NCBI GenBank assembly: GCA_002699325.1
Contig: PABS01000065.1
Span: 1-12,329 of the forward strand
Reading direction: 5' to 3'
Origin: Ponticaulis sp.
GTDB lineage: Bacteria; Pseudomonadota; Alphaproteobacteria; Caulobacterales; Hyphomonadaceae
Length of the DNA: 12,329 bases
Position 1 is the first letter of the stretch; the number at the start of each line of letters is the position of its first letter. The notes beneath the pieces are model-generated. The model was not told the origin of the DNA. It did not search any database and saw only the letters and a program-made list of their open reading frames with translations. The position numbers and the translations under genes are program-made. Below are positions 6,446 through 12,329 of the stretch, piece after piece.

Positions 6446-7639
6446 ATGAACATTCACGAGCATCAGGCCAAAGCCGTTCTCAAATCCTTTGGCGCACCAG
6501 TTGCTGATGGATACGCGGTGTATTCTGTAGAAGAGGCCGCCGAAGCCGCCGCCAAACTCCCTGGCCCGCTCTATGTTGTGAAAAGCCAGATCCATGCCGG
6601 CGGTCGCGGCAAGGGCAAATTCAAGGAAGCCGAAGCTGGTGAAAAGGGCGGTGTTCGCCTCGCTTTCTCACCTGAGGAAGTCTACGAGCACGTCAAGGCC
6701 ATGCTCGGTAATACGCTGGTCACGCACCAGACCGGCCCTGAAGGCAAGCAGGTCAACCGCATTTACATCGAAGATGGCGCGGACATCGCAACAGAGCTTT
6801 ACTGCTCGCTGCTCGTAAACCGCGAAACCGGCAAGCCAGCTTTTGTCGTATCGACTGAAGGCGGCATGGACATTGAGGAAGTCGCGGCGGAAACGCCAGA
6901 TAAAATCCTCACCATCAACATTGAGCCGTCCGAAGGCGTCACGAAAGCCGATTGCGACAAGCTCTGCGAAGCGCTGAAGCTTGAAGGCGACGCGGCGAAA
7001 GACGGCCACGAACTCTTCCCGATCCTCTACAAGGCGTTCGTCGAAAAAGACATGTCCATGCTGGAGATCAACCCTCTGATCGTCATGGAAAACGGCCATC
7101 TGCGCGTGCTCGACGCGAAGGTCTCTTTCGACGGCAATGCGCTCTTCCGTCATCCAGACATTATGGAACTGCGTGACAAAACCGAAGAAGACGAGAAAGA
7201 AATCGAAGCCTCCGAGTGGGACCTCGCTTACATCTCTCTCGACGGCAATATCGGCTGTATGGTGAACGGTGCGGGCCTTGCTATGGCGACCATGGACATC
7301 ATCAAGCTGTATGGTGCTGAACCGGCCAACTTCTGTGATGTCGGTGGCGGCGCTTCAAAAGAAAAAGTAGCTGCAGCTTTCAAGATCATCATGAAAGACC
7401 CGAATGTTGAGGGCATCCTCGTCAACATTTTCGGCGGCATCATGAAGTGTGACGTCATCGCCGAAGGCGTGATCGCTGCTGTGAAAGAGACAAATCTTTC
7501 TGTTCCTCTGGTTGTGCGCCTTGAGGGTACGAACGTTGAGAAGGGTAAGGAAATCATCGCAAATTCCGGCCTGAACGTGATCCCTGCCGACGACCTTGAC
7601 GATGCCGCACAGAAGATCGTCGCTGCAGTCAAGAAATAA
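6446..7639 (+). CDS. sucC: Succinyl-CoA synthetase beta subunit (ADP-forming)
   Basis: A 397-residue protein of normal SucC length. It forms the nucleotide-binding half of succinate-CoA ligase, which makes ATP (or GTP) from succinyl-CoA in the TCA cycle, working with SucD in the cytoplasm. Visible markers are [12 protein letters not shown] at the start, the ATP-grasp [15 protein letters not shown] at 46-60, MLEINPLIV from 205, which includes metal-coordinating residues, a DVGGGAS block, and [10 protein letters not shown] at 327-336 in the CoA-ligase-type C-terminal domain. ATG 6446 follows an AGAGG ribosome site. A promoter candidate lies 54-81 nt upstream and a strong terminator 22 nt downstream. 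Oddly, the partner sucD is not next to it but 4.26 kb further on. Confidence 0.98.
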   Translation: MNIHEHQAKAVLKSFGAPVADGYAVYSVEEAAEAAAKLPGPLYVVKSQIHAGGRGKGKFKEAEAGEKGGVRLAFSPEEVYEHVKAMLGNTLVTHQTGPEGKQVNRIYIEDGADIATELYCSLLVNRETGKPAFVVSTEGGMDIEEVAAETPDKILTINIEPSEGVTKADCDKLCEALKLEGDAAKDGHELFPILYKAFVEKDMSMLEINPLIVMENGHLRVLDAKVSFDGNALFRHPDIMELRDKTEEDEKEIEASEWDLAYISLDGNIGCMVNGAGLAMATMDIIKLYGAEPANFCDVGGGASKEKVAAAFKIIMKDPNVEGILVNIFGGIMKCDVIAEGVIAAVKETNLSVPLVVRLEGTNVEKGKEIIANSGLNVIPADDLDDAAQKIVAAVKK

Positions 7640-7661
7640 GGCTCTGGCCTGATCGAATTTC

Positions 7662-7689
7662 AAAGGCGGGTTTTCGGGCCCGCCTTTTT
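7662..7689 (+). terminator. Strong terminator after sucC
   Basis: AAAGGCGGG (7662-7670) pairs perfectly with CCCGCCTTT (7679-7687) around an 8-nt loop, and five T bases (7685-7689) end the structure. It begins 22 nt after the sucC stop, so most sucC transcripts should end here, before the next gene. Confidence 0.88.
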
Positions 7690-7706
7690 CATATCTGGAA
7701 CCAACC

Positions 7707-8045
7707 ATGCTGATCTATAAAATCTTCCGGGCCGATGAGCAGGCTGAGTTTGAAAGAAAGGGCGCGACCAAAGGCGCCCCTATCGACCTGCAGGATGGCT
7801 ATGTACACATCTCAACGGCGGATCAGGTGCGCGAAACCGCAACCAAACACTTCGCCGGCGAGGATGACCTGTTCCTGTTGGCGATCGAAACTGACAAACT
7901 CGGTGATGAGCTGAAATGGGAAGAGTCTCGCGGCGGCGCTCTGTTCCCCCACCTCTATCGCGAACTCAGAACGACCGACATTCTCTGGAGCAAACCGCTC
8001 CCTCTTGGACCCGATGGGCATGAGTTCCCGGCGGATATTCCGTAA
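7707..8045 (+). CDS. DUF952 family protein
   Basis: A 112-residue cytoplasmic protein without signal or membrane span, full length for DUF952. Family marks are the N-terminal IYKIFR, GYVHIST at 31-37, an LFLLAIETDKL strand-like stretch at 55-65 and LFPHLYREL at 79-87. The conserved H34 and H82/Y84/R85 may form an active or ligand site. DUF952 has been proposed from comparative analysis to resemble ADP-ribosyltransferase-like NAD-using folds, but I recall this only loosely and no activity is established here. The ATG follows a weak GGAA site and lies 17 nt after the sucC terminator, so expression depends on read-through or on a promoter within the terminator region. It ends before a 284-nt gap. 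Confidence 0.82.
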   Translation: MLIYKIFRADEQAEFERKGATKGAPIDLQDGYVHISTADQVRETATKHFAGEDDLFLLAIETDKLGDELKWEESRGGALFPHLYRELRTTDILWSKPLPLGPDGHEFPADIP

Positions 8046-8130
8046 ATTTGGCTCATCAAGCGGTCGATATTCTAAGGGAAGGTCGATCTACTTTACGTCG
8101 TATAGTTTAATATTCGGGATGTGCTTAAAC

Positions 8131-8254
8131 AATCAGTCCAGATCAAATAAACAGGCGCAGAGGGCAAATTCCGTCGAATCTTGACTGATTCCAGACTGTT
8201 CAGACTGTTAAATCAAGTGTCCCGATCAGGACCACTTTACTTTATTGTGATCAG
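8131..8254. promoter_or_regulatory. Repeat-rich leader upstream of the copper/heme enzyme
   Basis: The 284-nt gap before the large enzyme gene is AT-richer than its surroundings. It contains an inverted pair AATCAGTC (8131-8138) and GACTGATT (8183-8190), a tandem CAGACTGTT (8192-8200 and 8201-8209), and two GATCAG copies (8224-8229 and 8249-8254). TTGACT at 8181-8186 could be a -35 element, but I see no clear -10. The cluster suggests a regulated promoter; the regulator is unknown. Confidence 0.35.
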
Positions 8255-8329
8255 CCAAACTTCCAAAAAGCCTCGATTTAACGCTGTTTTTTGATACATA
8301 TGTTTCACACACATTGGAGGATCACGCCC

Positions 8330-10396
8330 ATGCGAGCAAAAATTGCCGCTGTTGCATCTGTTATTGCCATCGCCGCCTCTGCGCCGATGGCCCTAGCTGG
8401 TACGACCCCGAATTTCGTAGAAAACTTTCGACTGACCGACCAGGAACGTAAAGCGCACGAACTGTTCTATTATGCAGACGCGCCTGCAATCGTTCTTATG
8501 GCAACCAGCCTGGATTCCAAAGAAGCCAAGAAGTCCGCACAGGCACTTCAGGCACTGAAGGAAAAATACGCTGATCAGGGCGTGGTTTTCTACATGATCT
8601 CGCCAGTTGAGGGCAACCAACGCGCGGAGGCCCGCGAAATGCTGGCAAGCGCCAATGTCGACGTCCCAGTTCTGCTGGATGAACGTCAGCTGGTTGCTGA
8701 AAGCCTTGCCTTCGACCGCACTGGCGAAGCACTCGTCATCAATCCAAAAACTGGTTTCACCGTCGCTTATGCTGGCCCGGTATCCAGCGAAGCTGACCTG
8801 ACAAGCACGATCGAGGCTCTGGTTGCGGGCGAAGATGTTGCGCCGAAAATGGTTGAGGCCGATTACAAAGAGAAGCTTGAGCTTCCGAATTATGAGCCAG
8901 CCAAGTTCAGCGAAATCTCTTACACAGATGATGTTGCGCCAATTCTCGTCGACAAGTGCGGCGCATGCCACGCTGAGGGCGGTATCGCGCCTTGGGAACT
9001 CTCAAGCTACGAAAAAGTGTTCGGTTTTGCGCCGATGATCCGTGAGGTCATCCGCACCGACCGTATGCCGCCTTACTTCCCAGATCCGCATATCGGCAAT
9101 TTTGAGAACAATGACGAGCTGACCGACGAAGAAGCCCGTACGATCGTTCACTGGATCGAAGCCGGCTCACCGCGCGGCGAAGGCCCAGACCCACTTCTGG
9201 AAGCTGACCTTGAGGTTCAGGACTGGCCACTTGGCGAGCCTGACTACATTGTGGAAGTCGACGCATTCGACATTCCGGCAACTGGTATTCTTGAATACGA
9301 ATATCCAGTCATCGAGAATGAGCTCGAGGAAGGCAAATGGATCCGTGCAACGCACGTTCGTCCAGGCTCCATGCGCGGTGTTCACCACGTCACGTCTGGT
9401 TACATTCAGGACTACAAGAAGTCGGCTGCAGTTGAGGAAGACTCAATTGAAGGCAAGCTCCCAGGTGGGTCTGTAGGCAGCTACACGCCAGGCCAGAACC
9501 CTCAGGAATTCCCTGCAGGTGTTGGTACTTACCTCTCTCCGGATGGCGCGTATCGCTTCTCTATGCACTACACAACCTTCGGTAAGGAAGAGACAGACAA
9601 AACTCAGGTTGGCCTGTACTTCCACGACGAAGAGCCAGAATACATCATGCGTAGCTCGGTCATTGGTGACTCGAACTTCGAAATTCCGGCTGGCGATGAC
9701 GACTATTACGTCAAATCCTACCTGAAATTCCCCGCTGACGCCGAGATCTACGTGCTCTATCCGCATGCTCACTATCGCGGCAAGCATGTCGAACTCACCA
9801 TGCAGAAGCCAGACGGCACAGAAGAGAAACTGATCTCTCTGCCGCGTTATGACTTCAACTGGCAGCGTGACTACAACCCGGTCGAGCCTATTCAGGTCCC
9901 AGCTGGTTCACGTCTCATCGCCGAGTGGTGGTATGACAACTCCGAACGCAACTTTGCGAACCCGGACTTCACAGCCAACGTCACGCCTGGCGATCAGACC
10001 CACGAAGAAATGATGTATTTCCGCGTGAACTATCGCTGGCTGGACGAGATGGTTCAGAACGTCACTCAACACAGCGAGACGATGATGAAAGACCGCCTGT
10101 TCGCGTCTCTCGACGACTCTGTGGATGACATGCTGCAGAAAGAAGAGATTATCGGACAGCGTAACGTCTGGCTCGCCAAAGGCTTCGACAAGTACGACGC
10201 GAATGACGACGGTCTTCTTGACCGTGCCGAGTTCCAGATCGCACAGAAAGATCGTCCAGCTGACCCACGCTTTGGCAATCGTGAAGGTGTCAACGAATTC
10301 GGCGACATCGAAGAAGGTGCTGGCAAGAAAGATAAGCCAAATGCGGACATGACGTCTCTTGAGACCAAGTCCACATCAGGTGCTGGCGTTCAGTAA
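8330..10396 (+). CDS. Exported fusion: thioredoxin-like, cytochrome c, PHM-type copper monooxygenase, EF-hand
   Basis: A 688-residue periplasmic protein. Residues 1-23 are a signal peptide ending in ALA. Residues about 30-170 look like a thioredoxin/redoxin fold but contain no cysteine. Residues about 195-280 are a c-type cytochrome domain with CGACH at 210-214 and RMPP at 245-248 (M246 the likely second heme ligand). Residues about 300-570 match the copper type II, ascorbate-dependent monooxygenase family (PHM/DBH). The copper-H ligands would be H352, H353 and H413; the copper-M ligands H479, H481 and M561 or M562. An EF-hand loop (DANDDGLLDRAE) lies at 623-634. C210 and C213 are the only cysteines, so PHM-type disulfides are absent. 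ATG 8330 follows GGAGG at ideal spacing; TTG 8291 would spoil the signal. Proline codon CCC is almost unused (one by hand count), hinting at high expression. Likely role: O2-dependent hydroxylation with heme-fed electrons. Substrate unknown. Confidence 0.88.
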   Translation: MRAKIAAVASVIAIAASAPMALAGTTPNFVENFRLTDQERKAHELFYYADAPAIVLMATSLDSKEAKKSAQALQALKEKYADQGVVFYMISPVEGNQRAEAREMLASANVDVPVLLDERQLVAESLAFDRTGEALVINPKTGFTVAYAGPVSSEADLTSTIEALVAGEDVAPKMVEADYKEKLELPNYEPAKFSEISYTDDVAPILVDKCGACHAEGGIAPWELSSYEKVFGFAPMIREVIRTDRMPPYFPDPHIGNFENNDELTDEEARTIVHWIEAGSPRGEGPDPLLEADLEVQDWPLGEPDYIVEVDAFDIPATGILEYEYPVIENELEEGKWIRATHVRPGSMRGVHHVTSGYIQDYKKSAAVEEDSIEGKLPGGSVGSYTPGQNPQEFPAGVGTYLSPDGAYRFSMHYTTFGKEETDKTQVGLYFHDEEPEYIMRSSVIGDSNFEIPAGDDDYYVKSYLKFPADAEIYVLYPHAHYRGKHVELTMQKPDGTEEKLISLPRYDFNWQRDYNPVEPIQVPAGSRLIAEWWYDNSERNFANPDFTANVTPGDQTHEEMMYFRVNYRWLDEMVQNVTQHSETMMKDRLFASLDDSVDDMLQKEEIIGQRNVWLAKGFDKYDANDDGLLDRAEFQIAQKDRPADPRFGNREGVNEFGDIEEGAGKKDKPNADMTSLETKSTSGAGVQ

Positions 10397-10417
10397 CTCG
10401 CCACTCTGCTGAAATAA

Positions 10418-10449
10418 AAAAAGCCCCGGCCATGCGGTCGGGGCTTTTT
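10418..10449 (+). terminator. Strong terminator after the copper/heme enzyme
   Basis: AAAAAGCCCCG (10418-10428) pairs with CGGGGCTTTTT (10439-10449), extended inward by a G-T and two C-G pairs around an ATGC loop. The A-run before and T-run after mean it could work on both strands. It lies 21 nt after the stop codon. Confidence 0.92.
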
Positions 10450-10469
10450 CTTTGCGGACACGGCAGGTT

Positions 10470-11144
10470 ATGGACGTAAACAAAGACCGCAGAAAGATGT
10501 TTGTGACGACCTCCGCAGAATCCTTCATCCGCTCAAACCTCGTCTGGCGACCAGTTCCTGATTTGCCCGGAATATCATTATGGCAGGCCGGTCCGGCGAG
10601 CCGTCTGAGCTCTCTCTATGACAATCTTACTGGCGACGGACCCGCCCCTTTTTGGGCGTTTGTCTGGGGCGGCGGAATGGGGCTGGCCCGCTATATTCAT
10701 GACCATGGAGACCAGTTCGAGGGTCAACGCGTCTACGATGTGGGGACGGGATCGGGGCTGGTCGCTATCGCTGCGGCTCAGGCGGGGGCATCCTGCGTCA
10801 CGGCCTGCGATATTGATATGTATGCATGCGAAGCCACACGCCTCAACGCACAGGCCAACAATGTTGACTTGACCGTCCAGCGCGGAAACGCCTGCTCACA
10901 GCCCGTGCCTGACACAGACATTCTCACCGTTGGCGATCTTTTCTACGATGCGGATACAGCAGAAGCGCTCCTGCCCTGGCTCGAGGCCTGCCTCGCTCTA
11001 GGCATTCGCATTCTGATTGGCGATCCCGGCCGGGCTTACCTGCCAGCCAGCCGCCTCAAAAAGCTCGCCGTGTATCCGGGCTATGATTTCGCCAGAGAGG
11101 ATCAGGCCAGCAGCCCGAATGCTGTGTTCGAGCTTATGGATTGA
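10470..11144 (+). CDS. Class I SAM methyltransferase, probable ETF-beta lysine methyltransferase
   Basis: A cytoplasmic protein of about 224 residues with a Rossmann methyltransferase core. APFWAFVWGGGMGLARYI at 59-76 resembles the PYWAIYWPGG-like block of ETFBKMT/METTL20. VYDVGTGSG at 88-96 is SAM motif I, VTACDID at 110-116 carries the acidic residue that usually binds the SAM ribose, GDLFYD at 155-160 matches the GDMFYD-type signature of that subfamily, and GDPGRAYLP at 184-192 is also typical. Such enzymes trimethylate lysines of the electron transfer flavoprotein beta subunit and tune its docking to dehydrogenases. The related ribosomal L11 methyltransferase (PrmA) is less likely because the GDPGR and PFW blocks fit better. 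The start is uncertain: ATG 10470, ATG 10497 and TTG 10452 are possible and none has an ideal ribosome site. It follows a strong terminator, so it needs its own promoter. Confidence 0.8.
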   Translation: MDVNKDRRKMFVTTSAESFIRSNLVWRPVPDLPGISLWQAGPASRLSSLYDNLTGDGPAPFWAFVWGGGMGLARYIHDHGDQFEGQRVYDVGTGSGLVAIAAAQAGASCVTACDIDMYACEATRLNAQANNVDLTVQRGNACSQPVPDTDILTVGDLFYDADTAEALLPWLEACLALGIRILIGDPGRAYLPASRLKKLAVYPGYDFAREDQASSPNAVFELMD

Positions 11145-11225
11145 ATTCCATCAGTCAGAATTCGATCCCGCCCCTTCCAATCCGCACATAACCCGTGTAA
11201 CGCAGGATATGTGGAGCATGACACT

Positions 11226-11456
11226 GTGGCGACGAAGAACATCACTCTTGCGATCGATGAAGACCTTCTCGACAAGGTTCGCGTTCTCGCGGCCATACAG
11301 CGCACCAGCGTGAACGAGATTGTACGCCAACACCTGACACGCATTGTCGACCAGGAAAGCGCCAATGATGAAGCGCGTGCCCGCCTGCTGCGGCTGATGG
11401 AAACATCTGAGGGCCGCTTAGGCGACTGGCGCCCTGACACGGAGGCCCTGATTTGA
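11226..11456 (+). CDS. Ribbon-helix-helix antitoxin-like protein
   Basis: A 76-residue protein. Residues 1-40 read like a ribbon-helix-helix (CopG/VapB-type) DNA-binding domain: a short strand KNITLAID, then helices DEDLLDKVRVLAAI and SVNEIVRQHLTRI. The tail is charged, with a RLLRLMETSEGRLGDWRP segment of the kind that wraps a PIN toxin in VapB proteins. The start is GTG 11226, supported by GGAG at 11213-11216 with nine bases of spacing; GTG 11211 also lies in frame but its AGGA is too close. Its stop overlaps the start of the PIN gene by four bases, the usual antitoxin-first layout, so it probably binds the PIN protein and represses its own promoter. The 80-nt gap before it shows no clear promoter. 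Confidence 0.83.
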   Translation: MATKNITLAIDEDLLDKVRVLAAIQRTSVNEIVRQHLTRIVDQESANDEARARLLRLMETSEGRLGDWRPDTEALI

Positions 11457-11872
11457 TCGATGGCGCGGATGTTCTGCTCGATACCAGTATTCTTCTTTAT
11501 GCCGCGCTCGGTCGTGAAGACGAGCCCGCGCGCTACGAAACCGCACGACGGATCATTCTCGAAGAAGATTATGCCGTCTGCGTGTGGAGTCTCGCAGCGT
11601 TTTACGTTCAGGCAACACACAATGCCGAAACGCCTCTGCAGAATGGCTCTGCGGAAGACTGGATACAGACCCTTGCGCGCAAACCCTGCCAGCCTATGGA
11701 CGACAAACTGCTGCGCGACGCCATGTCACTTGTGCAGCAGCACGACCTCTCGCTTCCGAATGCACTTCTCATCGCCGGAGCGAAGCGGCTGGGATGCCGC
11801 AAAATCTATTCTCAAAACTTAGAAGGCGCTGAGTCCGTCGCCGACGTCGAAATCGTCAATCCCTTCAACTGA
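11453..11872 (+). CDS. PIN-domain (VapC-like) protein, probably catalytically degenerate
   Basis: A 139-residue PIN-fold protein, full length for VapC-type toxins (tRNA- or RNA-cleaving, magnesium-dependent). The start LLDTSILLY keeps the first acid, D10, and the end IYSQNLEG...VEIVNPF matches the family's C-terminal block. The other acids are changed. Where the family has E before FY (LxEFY) this protein has A49 (SLAAFYV). Where it has WDA it has PNA (N103), and where it has SEDL it has SQNL (Q121, N122). With three of four catalytic acids gone, nuclease activity is unlikely. The frame itself is intact, so the fold and antitoxin binding may be kept. The start is TTG 11453 with GGAGG seven bases upstream, overlapping the antitoxin stop; the ATG at 11460 is in another frame. 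sucD begins 29 nt after its stop. Confidence 0.8.
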   Translation: MIDGADVLLDTSILLYAALGREDEPARYETARRIILEEDYAVCVWSLAAFYVQATHNAETPLQNGSAEDWIQTLARKPCQPMDDKLLRDAMSLVQQHDLSLPNALLIAGAKRLGCRKIYSQNLEGAESVADVEIVNPFN

Positions 11873-11901
11873 TATCCATCGCATCTGAAAGGCTGAAATA
11901 T

Positions 11902-12329
11902 ATGTCCATTCTCATCGACAAGAACACCAAGGTCCTGACCCAGGGCATGACCGGCAACACCGGCTCATTCCACACCAATCAGGCGCTCGCTTATTACGGC
12001 ACCCAAATGGTTGGTGGCATTCACCCGAAAAAGGGCGGCACCAACTGGACATCTGATAGCGGAAAAGAACTGCCAATCTTCGCGACTGTCGAAGAAGGCA
12101 AGAAAGCCACCGGCGCGACAGCGTCTGTTGTTTACGTGCCACCAGCTGGCGCTGCCGCAGCCATCGAAGAAGCCATTGATGCTGGCATCGAACTCATCGT
12201 CTGCATCACCGAGGGCGTTCCGGTCATGGACATGGTCCGCGTCAAAGACAAACTGGTGAAGTCATCTTCCCGCCTGATCGGTCCAAACTGCCCAGGCCTT
12301 CTCACCCCTGAAGAGTGCAAAATCGGCAT
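11902..12329 (+). CDS. sucD: Succinyl-CoA synthetase alpha subunit, N-terminal part (partial)
   Basis: The first 142 codons of SucD, cut by the window edge. SucD carries the CoA-binding Rossmann domain and the histidine that is phosphorylated during catalysis; that histidine lies further downstream and is not in the window. Family marks visible are [12 protein letters not shown] at 13-24, [11 protein letters not shown] at 39-49, [17 protein letters not shown] at 76-92 with [11 protein letters not shown] at 101-111, and GPNCPG at 127-132. ATG 11902 follows an AAAGG site (11888-11892) at nine bases. It lies 29 nt after the PIN gene on the same strand, with no terminator between, so it may be co-transcribed with the methyltransferase and toxin-antitoxin-like genes or have a promoter inside them. 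It pairs with sucC 4.26 kb upstream. Confidence 0.97.
   Translation, partial: MSILIDKNTKVLTQGMTGNTGSFHTNQALAYYGTQMVGGIHPKKGGTNWTSDSGKELPIFATVEEGKKATGATASVVYVPPAGAAAAIEEAIDAGIELIVCITEGVPVMDMVRVKDKLVKSSSRLIGPNCPGLLTPEECKIG

Noticed and set aside
6668..7153. Minus-strand 161-codon open frame inside sucC
   Set aside because: Shadow of a highly conserved gene; its residues show no known motif.
8245..8262. TTGTGATCAGCCAAAC as a CRP/FNR-type site
   Set aside because: Only the left half site fits; the right half does not mirror it.
8393..8971. Minus-strand 192-codon open frame within the copper/heme enzyme
   Set aside because: It lies wholly inside a gene with strong domain motifs on the other strand and shows no recognisable domain.
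11145..11225. Repeated GAATTC motifs near the antitoxin start as an operator
   Set aside because: Only short six-base copies without a wider dyad; easily chance.
11460..11822. ATG-started 120-codon frame overlapping the PIN gene
   Set aside because: Although it begins with ATG, the TTG frame at 11453 gives the PIN-family sequence and couples to the antitoxin stop.

Overview
The window looks like chromosomal DNA of an alphaproteobacterium. My best guess is a marine Hyphomonadaceae/Caulobacterales-type bacterium. This is inferred from moderately high GC, the mix of gene families (YcaD-type MFS, DUF2141, DUF952, an ETF-beta lysine methyltransferase homologue) and the style of SucC and SucD; no ribosomal or marker gene is present to prove it. 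I found no tRNA, rRNA, CRISPR array or insertion sequence.

Left part (1-3463). The 3' end of an unrecognised gene converges on a minus-strand gene for a four-helix membrane LytTR regulator with a TTG start. Divergent from it is a compact three-gene operon: an exported DUF2141 protein, a Tat-signal carotenoid oxygenase with all four iron-binding histidines, and a small four-helix DUF2306 membrane protein. The spacer between regulator and operon holds two perfect inverted repeats (10 bp and 9 bp arms, each with a 28-nt loop). The second lies in the leader and overlaps the ribosome binding site.

Middle (3500-6332). After a hairpin terminator come a PhoD-type phosphatase lipoprotein and an MFS transporter, apparently independent units with small palindromes in their leaders.

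Right part (6446-12329). sucC and sucD, the two subunits of succinyl-CoA synthetase and normally adjacent, are here 4.26 kb apart. sucC has its own promoter candidate and a strong terminator. Between the two lie a DUF952 gene; a long leader and a large exported multidomain enzyme (cysteine-free thioredoxin-like domain, cytochrome c domain, PHM/DBH-type copper monooxygenase with all copper ligands, EF-hand); a second strong terminator; a probable ETF-beta lysine methyltransferase; and a ribbon-helix-helix/PIN toxin-antitoxin-like pair whose PIN protein has lost most catalytic acids. sucD starts 29 nt after the PIN gene and runs off the window.

The most notable items are the heme/copper fusion enzyme, the split sucC/sucD locus with a degenerate PIN gene directly upstream of sucD, and the exported carotenoid-oxygenase operon next to a membrane LytTR regulator.
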